A DNA stretch of 64,000 bases from Segetibacter sp. 3557_3 (GCF_004354985.1 NZ_SMSK01000003.1:124001-188000); one strand, 5' to 3'. Shown: positions 35,580 through 46,005, counted from the first letter of the stretch. Notes: a model not told the origin generated them from the sequence alone. Translations and numbers: made by a program.

Positions 35580-38228
35580 CTACTTCATCATCACCGTAGC
35601 TTGCGCAACTCGCTTTGATAAATCATTTGCTTCGCCGGGCTGACATCCGCCGATGCTGATTTTTACGGCACCTGATAATGGAACAGGTTTACCTGCGGTA
35701 TCCATAATCGCAAGATCGTTAGTAGCCAGTCTAAAAGTTACCTGTTTTTTCTCACCTGCTTTAAGCGTTATACGCTGAAAGCCTTTTAGCGCCCTTAAGG
35801 GTGCGTTTTTGTCGGAACCAGAAACATAAAGCTGCACAACTTCATCGCCATCTTTTTTACCGCTGTTTTGTACCGTACAAGACACAGTTATACTTGCCCC
35901 TTTGCGTGCTGAGGCAGGAACATTCAGGCCGGAATAATTGTAGTTACTATAGCTTAAACCATAACCAAAACCATAGAGCGGCTGACCTTTGAAATACCGG
36001 TAAGTTCTGTTTGCCATACCATAATCGTTGAAGTCGGGCAGGTCGCTATCACTCTTGTAAAAGGTAACAGGTAAGCGGCCTGCAGGATTGTAATCACCAA
36101 ATAATACATCGGCCAGGGCGGTGCCCGCAGACTGCCCGCCATACCATGCATTAACTATCGCAGGAAGATTTTCGGCTTCCCAGGGGAAGGCGATTGCACT
36201 ACCCGTCATTGCAACAAATACAACGGGTTTGTTGGTAGCCGAAAGAGCCTTTAACAGCCTTGTTTGCACAGCGGGTAAGGCTATGGTTGTTCTGTCGCCA
36301 CCATTAAAGCCGGGATAATTAACCGTCATTTCTTCGCCTTCGAGCTGCGGTGAAATGCCACCGACGTATACGATTGCATCAACATCTTTTAACCTGGCCG
36401 CTAGTGCAGTAAAGTCTGTTGCAGCAAAGTTTCCTGTTCTTAGTCTGACCGATGCTTTGCCTTCGATCTGGTTATACTCTAAAACGATCCGGTAAGTTTT
36501 GCTGGCTTCGGTACTCAGCTTATACGTGCGGGCGCCCCAGCGGTTCCGGGTCCATGCATTTAGTTGCTCTTTGCCGTTTACCATTAATCGATAGCCATCA
36601 TCTGCTTCTACTTCGAACGTGATATCGCCAGTGGTGTTTGCAGCATAATCGGTGCTGTAACGGGCGGTAAAATTGTACGCTTTCAGGTTCGGAACCACCA
36701 TTTCACCCTCCTGCCAGTTGTGGTCTACCTGCTCTTCCATCCGGGTAAGCAAGGGTGTGCCGCTGAGGTCGTTGTTGGAAAAATATTCGGCTTTAAATCC
36801 TTTTTTTCCTTCGAAAGAAAACCGGTCAGATAGGTCGGTATAGGCAAGTAAAGTGTCGTTGGTAAAATTGATTGCCTTTTCGTAGATGACTTCAGCGTTT
36901 GCTCCGAGCTTTTCTTTAATGCCCTGTAATGCTGTTACAATTCGTGAAGGTGTACCATTATAGTTGCCGAGCACCGCTATCGGATTATCCGCATTAGGGC
37001 CGAGTACGGCGATCCTTTTGATTTGCTTACTCAGGGGTAGCGTGTTATTTTCATTCTTAAGCAAAACAATTGATTGCCTTGCCATCTTCAATGTATGTGC
37101 CTGGTGTGGTGCACTCTCCAGCACCGAAGCCGGGGTTTGCGCATAGCTTACCATTGAAGCCGGATCAAACATGCCCAACCTGAACCGGATCATAAACAAA
37201 CGTTTTACAGATACATCAAGTTGTTTTTCGGTGAGCTTGCCATTTCTAACTGCCTGTACAAGGGATTTATATGCGGCTGTACCACAGTCGATGTCGGTGC
37301 CATGCAAGACGGCATCGGCCGAAGCGCTCTCTGCATCCGGATGGGTTTTATGATTTTTGAAAAAGTCGTCGATCGCCCAGCAATCGGAAGTAACATAGCC
37401 ATTAAACTTCCAGCGTTTTCTTAAGATGTCTACCATCAGTTGATCGCTGCCACAGCAAGGTTGTCCCCTGAAGGCATTGTAGGCACACATTACGCCCGCA
37501 ACATTTGCTTTGGTAATCAATTCTTCAAATGCAGGCAGGTAAGTGTTCCAGAGGTCATAATCCGACGTGGTTGCGTTGAAAACGTGGCGCGAAGGTTCCG
37601 GACCACTATGAACGGCATAGTGTTTCGCACAGGCCGCTGCTTTCAGGTATTTTGGGTCGGTGCCCTGGAGACCCTGCACGAACGCTCTGCCAAGCATAGC
37701 AGTGAGGAACGGGTCCTCGCCATAGGTTTCCTGTCCCCGGCCCCAACGTGGATCACGAAAGATGTTGATGTTGGGTGTCCAGTAAGTCAACCCCAGGTAG
37801 CGGTCGCCGGTTTTGCCCAGTTGAATGGCCTTGTTGTGAATAGCGCGACCTTCCAGTGCGGAGTAGTCGGCCATTTGCTTTAGCGAATTGGTGTCGAAAG
37901 TGGCCGCCATTGCAATAGCCTGGGGGTAGACCGTAACCTTATAGGGTGTACGAGCCACACCATGTAAAACTTCGTTCCACCAGTCATAAGCAGGGATGCC
38001 GAGGCGCGGGATAGCTGGCGCAGCATTCAACATCTGCGCAACCTTTTCTTCGAGGGTAAGTCGTCCGACAAGGTCATCAACGCGTTGCTCAAACGACAGT
38101 TTGGTGTTGTTGAAGCCGTAAGCCCCATTTGATTGGGCCTTGCTGGCAGATGCAATGGCAAAGCTGGACAGCAGTAGTAACAGTACATGGCGAAAATCTC
38201 TTGCAGCAATAAATCGGGGTAGACACAT
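35580..38228 (-). CDS. GH3 beta-xylosidase/beta-glucosidase with PA14 domain
   Basis: An 882-residue secreted enzyme from MCLPRFIAARDFRH; a longer frame to 38345 runs through a repeat tract. After a signal sequence (LLLLLSSFAIASA) comes the GH3 N-domain with DPRWGRGQETYGEDPFL, KHYAVHSGPE and the nucleophile Asp in YVTSDCWAID. The second GH3 domain, containing ALSKQ-like AVLGPNADNP, is interrupted by a PA14 lectin-like insert (AEYFSNNDLSGTPLL to VRLRTGNF). A C-terminal fibronectin-like domain follows. It should release xylose or glucose from oligomer ends; beta-xylosidase is favoured by context. Confidence 0.9.
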   Translation of the reverse strand: MCLPRFIAARDFRHVLLLLLSSFAIASASKAQSNGAYGFNNTKLSFEQRVDDLVGRLTLEEKVAQMLNAAPAIPRLGIPAYDWWNEVLHGVARTPYKVTVYPQAIAMAATFDTNSLKQMADYSALEGRAIHNKAIQLGKTGDRYLGLTYWTPNINIFRDPRWGRGQETYGEDPFLTAMLGRAFVQGLQGTDPKYLKAAACAKHYAVHSGPEPSRHVFNATTSDYDLWNTYLPAFEELITKANVAGVMCAYNAFRGQPCCGSDQLMVDILRKRWKFNGYVTSDCWAIDDFFKNHKTHPDAESASADAVLHGTDIDCGTAAYKSLVQAVRNGKLTEKQLDVSVKRLFMIRFRLGMFDPASMVSYAQTPASVLESAPHQAHTLKMARQSIVLLKNENNTLPLSKQIKRIAVLGPNADNPIAVLGNYNGTPSRIVTALQGIKEKLGANAEVIYEKAINFTNDTLLAYTDLSDRFSFEGKKGFKAEYFSNNDLSGTPLLTRMEEQVDHNWQEGEMVVPNLKAYNFTARYSTDYAANTTGDITFEVEADDGYRLMVNGKEQLNAWTRNRWGARTYKLSTEASKTYRIVLEYNQIEGKASVRLRTGNFAATDFTALAARLKDVDAIVYVGGISPQLEGEEMTVNYPGFNGGDRTTIALPAVQTRLLKALSATNKPVVFVAMTGSAIAFPWEAENLPAIVNAWYGGQSAGTALADVLFGDYNPAGRLPVTFYKSDSDLPDFNDYGMANRTYRYFKGQPLYGFGYGLSYSNYNYSGLNVPASARKGASITVSCTVQNSGKKDGDEVVQLYVSGSDKNAPLRALKGFQRITLKAGEKKQVTFRLATNDLAIMDTAGKPVPLSGAVKISIGGCQPGEANDLSKRVAQATVMMK

Positions 38229-38654
38229 ATAATTCAATTCAGAATTTAAAATGTAAAATTCAAAATGTAAAATTAAAGAGTTAAACGCCTTCACAAGTGA
38301 AATGAAACTGTTGCCCGCACACATAACTCCGCACTCATAATTCATCCATCATCACTTTTTAGCGTAATTCAATGTCGTCTAATGAAAAATTTTTGATAGC
38401 GAACAGGATATCTGCATTAACATCGTTGTGTCACTCCGTTGTACGATGGGATTTGATGCGCCAGGTACAGAAACCAAACCTTAACTAAACGACACTAATT
38501 AATGATTGATGACTCATAACGATGCACTTATAATCCAAAATTCTAAACGCATCACTCCATAACTCATATCTCTGCGCTCATAACTGTTAACTCAAAACTG
38601 TTAACTCTTGGCTCATAACGCTCAATTCATAACTCATAACTCTCAACTCATAAC
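38229..38654. repeat. Repeat-filled gap: AAATGTAAAATTC tract, TIR copy c, AACTCATAA tract
   Basis: This 426-base gap has no gene. Three parts are visible: 38229-38340, words of AAAATGTAAAATTC type; 38371-38496, a dispersed repeat with a degenerate left end (AATGTCGTCTAATGA) and right end CTTAACTAAACGACACT, core ACATCGTTGTGTCACTC; and 38502-38653, many degenerate copies of AACTCATAACT running up to the GH115 stop codon. Confidence 0.6.
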
Positions 38655-41207
38655 TTACTTCGTTTCCGGCGGACCCAGGTAAGTCTTCTTAAGACCACCC
38701 GTATCAATAACCAGCTTTTGCAATACAACGCCAGGGTCAACCATCCAGTATTTTATGGTATGTGCACCACCTTTGGTAATCCCTAGTTTGCTCGTTTTTA
38801 AAATGATGTTGTCGGCAACCCATTGGTTCCACTGCCTTTCAAAATTGCCTTCGTGCATGTTGATCACCTGCGGCTTTTGGTCGTCTATCGAGATTGCAAA
38901 ACGCAAACCTTCATTGTGAAAATTGAGGGTAGGTGAGAGGTGAATCTGCACGCTAATGCTGTCTGCATCAGTCAGCTCAATGTCGTAATGAAGGGCGGGA
39001 GTACCGGCAGCGGGGTTGACCTTGTCAGCCGTTACGGGGAAAGGGGTGATTGCTGATGATGTTCTGCCCAGGTTTGGTATGACCTGCCACTGTATACCTC
39101 TTGAGCCAACCGCTTTTGAATAGTGGGGTGCTTCTATGGAAATGTATCCGTCTTTTTCGCTGAATACTTTCCCGCTATTTGGCTGCGCTTGTTTCGAAGA
39201 ACTGTTGACCGCAAGCCGGAGACTGTCCAGCCATTTAACGTTACCGGTGTTATCGTTCTCCAGGTACTTTACCTGTGGCATTGCATTGGTCAGGGGTTGC
39301 TGCCAGTAAGTATAACCAATGTGAGTCTGGTCCATCATGTGCCGCCATTTGCCGCCTGCCAGTGTATCGTTGTAATAATTGCTGATCAGTGAATCTTTCA
39401 CATAAAGTGCCTTTGCCCTTTCTGCAAGGGCGTTAGTTCCGGGTAACCCGAGTTTTGCGTACTCCCGGTTTTTTGCAACCACCAGGTACAACTCATTCAG
39501 GTTTGCGCTTGCCTGAACAGGGTGCAACACAAGTTGATAATAAGCGTCGTGGTAAGCAGCCGGCAGCTGCTTTGCAATTGATTGTGCCCTTGCAAGCAGT
39601 TGGTTGTATTCGACAACAACCCGTTCTGCTTCATTATAGTTTGCGAGACTGTAGGTGTCGGGTGAAAGTAATTCGGGCTTGCGGCGGCTGTTGTATTTCG
39701 AATAAAGGGCAATGATATTCCCGATCTCTTTTGCGTGTTGCTTGCCAAATTGTTTTGTCGCCCACATGGTGTAATAATCCGGAAGTTTTTCAGCCGGCCA
39801 CTGCTCAGGCTTCCAGGCATAATCCAGGAAAAAGTTGATCGGGAACTCCATGGGTTTGAGGTCGCCCACATTTACAATCCAAATCCGGTCAACCCCATAT
39901 TCGTAAGCAAGATGCATTTGCTCCCAGGTGCGTTCAATCTGGTTCGTGTTGATCCATTTATAGTTTCGGGGGCCCCCAACATAGTCGAAGTGATAATATA
40001 TGCCATATCCACCAGGATGTTTTTCTCCCTTCTTGGGCAACTTTCGAATGTTTCCCCAGTTGTCGTCGCAAAGCAGCAACGTAACATCACCGGGTACCCG
40101 CATTCCTTTGTCGTAATAATCCTGCACCTCTTTGTAAAGCGCCCAGAGTTGGGGTGTTTGTGCGGGATCTTTGCCTGTTACCTCGCCAATGATCTTTCGC
40201 TGATCTTTTACAATCCGCTCCAGCAGTTCGGTAGCCGTGCCACTGGTCATGGGTTCGTCGCCATCGCCGCGCATACCTATTGTTACGATGCTTTCATGGG
40301 TGCCCATATTTTCTATGCCCTTTCTCCAGAAAGAGCGCAATACGCTATCGTTGGTAGTATAGTTCCATACCCCTTTACCATAACGCTTCCACTCCTGTTG
40401 TGCGCGCAGCATAGGTTCGTGGTGACTGGTGCCCATTACAATCCCATACTTGTCGGCCAGCACCGGATTAAGGGTATCATCGTCGTTGAAGGCGTTGCCC
40501 CACATCGCAGGCCATAGATAGTTTGCTTTCATCCGGAGTAACAGCTCGAACATCTTTTCGTACATCGTGTGATTAACGCCCCCAAACTTTTCTTTTGTCC
40601 AACCCGAAAAAGCAGGCGCTTCATCGTTAATAAAGATGCCGCGGTACTTTACGGAAGGCGCATCGGCCTTTGATACACCGGGTCTGAGGTAAATCGCACT
40701 CTGTTTTACGATGGGAACATCGGCCCACCAATACCAGGGCGAAACACCGATTTCAGAAGCGATGTCAAAAATTCCGTATGCGGTTCCCCTTTTATCACTT
40801 CCGGTGATGACCAGGGCTTTGCCAATGTTTTTAAACGGGGCTGTAACAACGCCATATTGATAGCCGTCCCATTTGCCTGCCTGTTGACCTGTTTTGAGTT
40901 TGCCTGCCGATATTAACCGTTTGATTGTACCTGATTTATTCAGGCTACCAACAATAATGAGGTTTGCGGCCTGTGTTGGTAATTCGTGTAATACGATGCT
41001 CTTGTGCCCGGTAACTTTCTCAATATCGCCGGCAAGCAATTGTGCTGACTGTTGAACAAGCCAGTGATCGGAGTCGTCTACATAAATGGATGTTGCCCCG
41101 TTAGCATCAGCAAGGGGAAAGGCACCCTGGGTGCTACTGAATACAAAATTTTGTGCATTGAGTCGTGCACCACAAAACAGCAATATCAGCACTAGTGTAT
41201 ACCTCAT
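38655..41207 (-). CDS. GH115 xylan alpha-1,2-glucuronidase
   Basis: An 850-residue secreted enzyme from MRYTLVLILLFCGARLNAQ (signal peptide cut after NAQ). GH115 removes (4-O-methyl)glucuronate from internal and terminal positions of xylan, complementary to GH67. Visible family blocks are YGIFDIASEIGVSPWYWWAD, KYRGIFINDEAPAFSGW, FELLLRMKANYLWPAMWGN and TIGMRGDGDEPM. The C-terminal part (about 690-850) is the usual carbohydrate-binding-like module (GKVFSEKDGYISIEAPHYS). The length fits the family. Confidence 0.93.
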   Translation of the reverse strand: MRYTLVLILLFCGARLNAQNFVFSSTQGAFPLADANGATSIYVDDSDHWLVQQSAQLLAGDIEKVTGHKSIVLHELPTQAANLIIVGSLNKSGTIKRLISAGKLKTGQQAGKWDGYQYGVVTAPFKNIGKALVITGSDKRGTAYGIFDIASEIGVSPWYWWADVPIVKQSAIYLRPGVSKADAPSVKYRGIFINDEAPAFSGWTKEKFGGVNHTMYEKMFELLLRMKANYLWPAMWGNAFNDDDTLNPVLADKYGIVMGTSHHEPMLRAQQEWKRYGKGVWNYTTNDSVLRSFWRKGIENMGTHESIVTIGMRGDGDEPMTSGTATELLERIVKDQRKIIGEVTGKDPAQTPQLWALYKEVQDYYDKGMRVPGDVTLLLCDDNWGNIRKLPKKGEKHPGGYGIYYHFDYVGGPRNYKWINTNQIERTWEQMHLAYEYGVDRIWIVNVGDLKPMEFPINFFLDYAWKPEQWPAEKLPDYYTMWATKQFGKQHAKEIGNIIALYSKYNSRRKPELLSPDTYSLANYNEAERVVVEYNQLLARAQSIAKQLPAAYHDAYYQLVLHPVQASANLNELYLVVAKNREYAKLGLPGTNALAERAKALYVKDSLISNYYNDTLAGGKWRHMMDQTHIGYTYWQQPLTNAMPQVKYLENDNTGNVKWLDSLRLAVNSSSKQAQPNSGKVFSEKDGYISIEAPHYSKAVGSRGIQWQVIPNLGRTSSAITPFPVTADKVNPAAGTPALHYDIELTDADSISVQIHLSPTLNFHNEGLRFAISIDDQKPQVINMHEGNFERQWNQWVADNIILKTSKLGITKGGAHTIKYWMVDPGVVLQKLVIDTGGLKKTYLGPPETK

Positions 41208-41257
41208 GGATAAATTATTCTGGAGGGTTTTCAAAGGTCATTATTGTACTAAAAGAT

Positions 41258-41342
41258 CAAGTGTGCGACGCAACGGCCGATGCCATGAAAGTCTATTGCA
41301 GGGTCCATAAAAATTTTCGAAAACGGTTTACGGCCGATTACA
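41258..41342. repeat. Degenerate dispersed repeat, copy e, upstream of GH115
   Basis: Reverse-strand core ATTTTTATGGACCCTGCAAT, then GTTGCGTCGCACACTTG, as in copies b and f. Its left end, read in that orientation, begins GTAAACCG and overlaps an AAAACGGTTT word of LacI-operator appearance at 41320-41329. This may be coincidence. Confidence 0.5.
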
Positions 41343-41385
41343 ACCACCCTTTATAGGTGTGTACACGGTATGGGTTGTTCAATAC

Positions 41386-42135
41386 TTAAAAGCCAATTGA
41401 ATTACCGCCGTCAACCGGCAGGACCACACCCGTAATGTATTTGGCGCCGTCGGTTGCAAGGAACACAGCTGCATCACCGATATCAGCAGGTGCACCCAGC
41501 ACCCCCATAGGTGTCCGGCCCATAGCCTTACCTTTTCTTTCGGGATCGTTGTTGAGTGCTTTTGCCGACATTTCTGTTGCAATAAAACCTGGTGCGATAC
41601 AGTTAACGCGTATGCCTTTGGGTGATAGTTCAACCGCCATTGCGCGGGTCATACCTTCAATGGCCGACTTGGATGCGGTATACGCAATTACTTTTGGAAT
41701 GCCATATTGCGACGCCATGGAACTAATGTTGATGATTGAACCGTTACCTGTTTCAAGCATACATTTTACCACCTCCCGCGAGAGTACAAATATTGAGGTC
41801 AGGTTCGTAAGAATGATCTTTTGGAAATCTTCATCGGTTACTTCTGTGAACTCCTTTTTCATATTGATACCGGCGTTATTAACCAGTACATCAATTTGTC
41901 CATGTTCCGCAATAATTTTTTTAACCATGGGCGGTATAGCCTCAAGGTTATTTAAGTCGCAGCTGATGGGCACGCAGAGATCGCCCAATTGTTGTTTTGC
42001 ATTATCGAGCTTCTGCTGATCGCGACCAATGATAATGGTCAGGTAATTATTGTTGACAAATTTTTCGGCAATCGCCAATCCTATACCCGAACCTCCGCCT
42101 GTTACAATTGCAACCTTCTGTGCTTTATGTTCCAT
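41386..42135 (-). CDS. SDR-family oxidoreductase, possible fructuronate reductase
   Basis: A 249-residue classical short-chain dehydrogenase. TGGGSGIG (residues 12-19) binds NAD(P); NNAGI is at 86-90; the catalytic set is the Ser near 138-139 (INISSM), Tyr152 and Lys156 (YTASK). It is 53 bases after GH67 on the same strand. The glucuronate route needs a fructuronate reductase before UxuA, and SDR-type versions of that enzyme exist (for example Bacillus YjmF). That makes it a reasonable but unproven candidate. FabG-like roles cannot be excluded. Confidence 0.8.
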   Translation of the reverse strand: MEHKAQKVAIVTGGGSGIGLAIAEKFVNNNYLTIIIGRDQQKLDNAKQQLGDLCVPISCDLNNLEAIPPMVKKIIAEHGQIDVLVNNAGINMKKEFTEVTDEDFQKIILTNLTSIFVLSREVVKCMLETGNGSIINISSMASQYGIPKVIAYTASKSAIEGMTRAMAVELSPKGIRVNCIAPGFIATEMSAKALNNDPERKGKAMGRTPMGVLGAPADIGDAAVFLATDGAKYITGVVLPVDGGNSIGF

Positions 42136-42188
42136 AGATGATTTTTCGATTTGTTTCCTAAAAAGATCTCAATTAAAGCATACCCTCT

Positions 42189-44330
42189 TTAGTTTCCGGG
42201 TGCATAGGGAAACCTGAGTGATTGGTAATATGCGAGGTTGTGAGCAGGTTTTTCATAACCTTCGGGAAGCGGCCGTTTGGAATATGACTGGAAGTATAAC
42301 AGGCAGGCGTCTCTCCACCAAACAGCTTCCTGTTCCTGTACGGCAAGCAACATTTTTACCTGTTCGAAGCGGTCTGCATCCACATTGGCTTTTTGCGCAT
42401 TCCAGGTTTGTTGCATCAGCCTTACACTATCAACAGCTGAATAGTATTTGAAGCAAAGCTCATCCCAAAGGTTTCTTCCGGATTTCATTTTATGCGTCCA
42501 CAAAACCCGGTGGAACCACAGCAGGTAATCTTCGGGGCAAGTGTTTACATTTTCGTACAGCTTTCTTACCTCGGGTGCATATTGGGCAAGTGCATTGCTT
42601 CCGGTGGCAGTACGATCAAAACCAATAGCAATGCTGTCTGCACGATGGTAATATACGGGATCCCAGTCGGCACGCGCTGCACGATTGGTCCATGGCGCAG
42701 GCCCGTAATGGTGGCCATTGCCCATGATATGGTGCAAACCAAGCGGGGTCATGTAGTTGACCATTAAATCACGCGAGGAGAGCATGAGTTTTTTCACCGG
42801 GGTAATAAAAGCAGTTTTATTGGAAAATGTAAGGCGTAGCCATTCGTCGGCAATTTGCGCTGATGACAGCCCGGTGTTCCAGGCAAGCCGGCCAAGTGCA
42901 TACCAGTTTGCCTGGGCAAACGGATGTCCTGTCCAGTTGATGTCGTTACCAATATTAGCCACACCTGCCATGCCCGTAAGCGAATGTTGATCAAGTGAAC
43001 CGTCGATTACTTTAGCTACTGTTGAACCCGCACCCTTGCTATAGGTATCGGCATCTAGCACTTCTTTAAAAAGTGGCGCTTCGTATACCAGGTGTGTTGC
43101 CTGACCGAGGTACTCCTGGGTTACCTGGTATTCCATCAACAGCGGGGTGCCGGGCATTGCACCAAATAGCGGGTGAAAAGGCTCACGCGGCTGAAAGTCG
43201 ATCGGGCCATTTTTAACCTGCACCATCACATTTTTCCTGAACTTGCCGTCGAGTGGTTTAAACTCGTTATAAGCTTGCTTGAACCTGTCGTCAGGTGTTT
43301 CATTGCTGTATACAAAGGCCCGCCACATAACGATACCACCATGGGGTGCAAGTGCATCAGCAAACATATTTGCACCATCGGCGTGTGAACGACCGTAGTT
43401 CTGCGGACCCGGCTGACCTTCTGAATTTGCTTTTACGAGAATGCCGCCGAAATCTGGGATATACGTATAGATCTCAGCAATCTTTTGCTTCCACCATTCC
43501 TGCACCAGGGGATCGAGTGGGTCGGCAGATTTTAGGCCGCCAATTTCAACAGGGGCACTGAACCGTGCGGTGAGATAAACCTTTATGCCATAAGGCCGAA
43601 ATACTTTGGCCAGGGCAGAAACTTTTTCAAGGTATGGTTTGGTCAGCACCAATGCATTTGCATTAACATTTGTAAGCACGGTGCCATTTATGCCGATAGA
43701 GGCATTGGCTCTTGCATAGTCGGTATAACGCTGATCAAGGTAACCGGGAAGACGGTGCCAGTCCCAGATGGAAAAGCCTGCATAACCCCGCTCAACGGTT
43801 CGGTCCAGGTTGTCCCAATGATTTAATAAGCGGAGTTTAATTTTAGGGGTGCTTGTAATAGCGAGGTTGCTTATTTGCTGGTTAGCCTGTAACAAGCGTA
43901 AGAAATGGTATACCCCGTACATCACGCCAATATCGGTATTGCCGGTAATCAGGGTTGTTTTTTTACCATTAAGCGAAACAGTTCTGATAATATACCCTTC
44001 ATTTCCAACGGCACTAAGATCGACATTAGCCGATGCAATAAGTTTTGCCGTTGAAGGTGTGCCGGCAACAATTGAATTAGCAGCTGGTGCTTGTTGTTCG
44101 GCCAATTGCCGGGAGAGCAGTCCCTTTAAGCCGGAAACCAATTCACTTTTGGCAGCAAGGATGGTTGAGGAGCTACCAGGATAAAATACACCCGATATAG
44201 CATTGTTGTATTGCTGTTTTAATTGTACGTTTTCAATTGGATCGTATCGGAGCCATAGGCGGTAACCATTATCGGCAAAGGCCGAAAAACAATTAAAAAC
44301 GAAAACAAGAACAATTATCGATAATTTCAT
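42189..44330 (-). CDS. GH67 alpha-glucuronidase
   Basis: A 713-residue exported enzyme from MKLSIIVLVFVFNCFSAFA (signal peptide). GH67 removes methylglucuronate from the non-reducing end of short aldouronic acids. The catalytic region includes GGILVKANSEGQPGPQNYGR, KNGPIDFQPREP (the Asp of the base pair) and MEYQVTQEYLG (the Glu), matching the active-site residues known from Cellvibrio GH67. Also typical is the early RLLNHWDNLDRTVERGYAG. It begins the leftward GH67-SDR set and diverges from xylA across a region with a LacI-type operator. Confidence 0.95.
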   Translation of the reverse strand: MKLSIIVLVFVFNCFSAFADNGYRLWLRYDPIENVQLKQQYNNAISGVFYPGSSSTILAAKSELVSGLKGLLSRQLAEQQAPAANSIVAGTPSTAKLIASANVDLSAVGNEGYIIRTVSLNGKKTTLITGNTDIGVMYGVYHFLRLLQANQQISNLAITSTPKIKLRLLNHWDNLDRTVERGYAGFSIWDWHRLPGYLDQRYTDYARANASIGINGTVLTNVNANALVLTKPYLEKVSALAKVFRPYGIKVYLTARFSAPVEIGGLKSADPLDPLVQEWWKQKIAEIYTYIPDFGGILVKANSEGQPGPQNYGRSHADGANMFADALAPHGGIVMWRAFVYSNETPDDRFKQAYNEFKPLDGKFRKNVMVQVKNGPIDFQPREPFHPLFGAMPGTPLLMEYQVTQEYLGQATHLVYEAPLFKEVLDADTYSKGAGSTVAKVIDGSLDQHSLTGMAGVANIGNDINWTGHPFAQANWYALGRLAWNTGLSSAQIADEWLRLTFSNKTAFITPVKKLMLSSRDLMVNYMTPLGLHHIMGNGHHYGPAPWTNRAARADWDPVYYHRADSIAIGFDRTATGSNALAQYAPEVRKLYENVNTCPEDYLLWFHRVLWTHKMKSGRNLWDELCFKYYSAVDSVRLMQQTWNAQKANVDADRFEQVKMLLAVQEQEAVWWRDACLLYFQSYSKRPLPEGYEKPAHNLAYYQSLRFPYAPGN

Positions 44331-44406
44331 GGCTGATGCAATGTTAGCTGCTGCAGTTGCTGATACAAGAGAAGTGCGGTAGTTCAGCATGCGCAGGTGA
44401 CCGGTT

Positions 44407-44450
44407 GGCTAAAGTAGGTTTTTTTTCTAAAATCTCTGCAATCGGTTACA
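44407..44450 (-). promoter_or_regulatory. LacI-type operator and GH67 promoter
   Basis: On the plus strand TGCAATCGGTTACA lies at 44437-44450, one base different from the perfect palindrome at 53714-53727. Read towards GH67, TTG within the operator and TACTTTAG 22 bases downstream resemble a -33/-7 pair, so a bound repressor would cover the -33 element. It is 107 bases from the GH67 start and 227 from xylA. Confidence 0.55.
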
Positions 44451-44676
44451 TTTTTTATAATTTCTGCCGATATTGTGCAGGAATTCTTTATTCTTGTCTC
44501 TGTAAACGATACGTCGCCATTGAAAACACTGCACCTTCTGCTATTCCCGTTTTTATTCACTTCTGCGGTCACGTTTATTCAGCTAATAAGGGTTATAATT
44601 CCGGGCATAATATGCCGTATTCAGCCTTATCCATCATTCAAATAATTTTTGCATACACCAAATCAAAACCTCAATT

Positions 44677-46005
44677 ATGTCAGTTGCACTAGGAGACAAA
44701 GAATATTTCAAAGGTATCAGCCAGGTTAAATATGAAGGTCCTGAAAGCGATAATCCTTTTGCTTTTCGGTGGTACGATGAAAACAGGGTTGTAGCGGGTA
44801 AATCGCTGAAAGATCATTTTAAATTTTCCTGCGCTTATTGGCACTCCTTTAATGCCGATGGTTCTGATCCGTTTGGCGGGCCAACTTTCGAATTCGAATG
44901 GAACAGCAAGCAGGACGCCGTCGAGCGGGCGAAAGACAAGATGGATGCTGCGTTTGAATTCATCACCAAGATGAACCTGCCTTATTATTGCTTCCATGAT
45001 GTTGATGTAGTAGATTATACAAACGACATTGCAGATAATGATCGCCGGTTAGCAACAATGGTTGATTATGCCAAACAAAAACAACAACAAACAGGGGTAA
45101 AGCTGTTGTGGGCAACGGCGAACCTGTTTTCACATAAACGTTTTATGAACGGGGCCTCTACCAACCCCGATTTCCTGGTACTTGCGCATGGTGCTGCACA
45201 GGTAAAAGCAGCGCTTGACGCAACCATTGCCCTCGATGGTGAGAATTACGTTTTTTGGGGAGGGAGAGAGGGTTATATGACCCTGTTGAATACGAATATG
45301 AAGCGTGAACAGGAACACCTTGCACGTTTCCTGCATGCATCAAAAGATTATGCAAGAAAAAATGGTTTCAAAGGCACTTTCTTTATCGAGCCAAAGCCTA
45401 TGGAACCAACCAAACACCAGTATGATTACGATTGTGCAACAGTAATCGGTTTCCTGCGCCAGTATGACCTGTTGAACGATTTTAAAATTAATATAGAAGT
45501 AAACCACGCCACATTAGCCGGGCATACTTTCCAACACGAATTACAGGTAGCTGCTGATGCAGGGGTACTTGGTTCACTTGATGCAAACCGCGGCGACGTT
45601 CAGAATGGATGGGATACCGACCAATTCCCCAATGACCTGAATGAGTTAACCGAAGCAATGCTCGTCTTTTTGGAGGCTGGTGGACTGCAGGGCGGGGGCG
45701 TTAATTTTGATGCCAAGATCAGGAGAAACTCAACTGATCCTGCCGATCTTTTCTTTGCCCATATAGGTGGTATGGATACATTTGCACGGGCACTGATTAC
45801 TGCGGATAACATTTTACAGAAGTCGGATTACAAAAAATTCAGGCAGGAAAGGTATTCGTCCTTCGACTCAGGCAAGGGAAAACAATTTGAAGAAGGCACA
45901 GTTGGCCTCGAGGACCTTCGTGCATATGCAATCGAAAGCGGTGAACCCGAAGTTCGTAGTGGCAAGCAGGAATACCTCGAAAACATCATCAACCGCTTTA
46001 TCTAA
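44677..46005 (+). CDS. xylA: Xylose isomerase
   Basis: A 442-residue class II xylose isomerase, converting D-xylose to D-xylulose in the cytoplasm. His107 and Asp110 in YYCFHDVDV form the ring-opening pair. The metal ligands lie in FFIEPKPMEPTKHQYDYD, IEVNHATLAGH, LDANRGD and the late FDAKIRR. The length and motifs match the E. coli type. It is the first gene of the rightward xylose set (xylA, transaldolase, transketolase halves, xylB). The 346-base upstream region holds the LacI-type operator. Confidence 0.97.
   Translation: MSVALGDKEYFKGISQVKYEGPESDNPFAFRWYDENRVVAGKSLKDHFKFSCAYWHSFNADGSDPFGGPTFEFEWNSKQDAVERAKDKMDAAFEFITKMNLPYYCFHDVDVVDYTNDIADNDRRLATMVDYAKQKQQQTGVKLLWATANLFSHKRFMNGASTNPDFLVLAHGAAQVKAALDATIALDGENYVFWGGREGYMTLLNTNMKREQEHLARFLHASKDYARKNGFKGTFFIEPKPMEPTKHQYDYDCATVIGFLRQYDLLNDFKINIEVNHATLAGHTFQHELQVAADAGVLGSLDANRGDVQNGWDTDQFPNDLNELTEAMLVFLEAGGLQGGGVNFDAKIRRNSTDPADLFFAHIGGMDTFARALITADNILQKSDYKKFRQERYSSFDSGKGKQFEEGTVGLEDLRAYAIESGEPEVRSGKQEYLENIINRFI

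Noticed and set aside
39735-40517. 260-codon frame opposite GH115
   Set aside because: Shadow of the GH115 frame; no recognisable domain.
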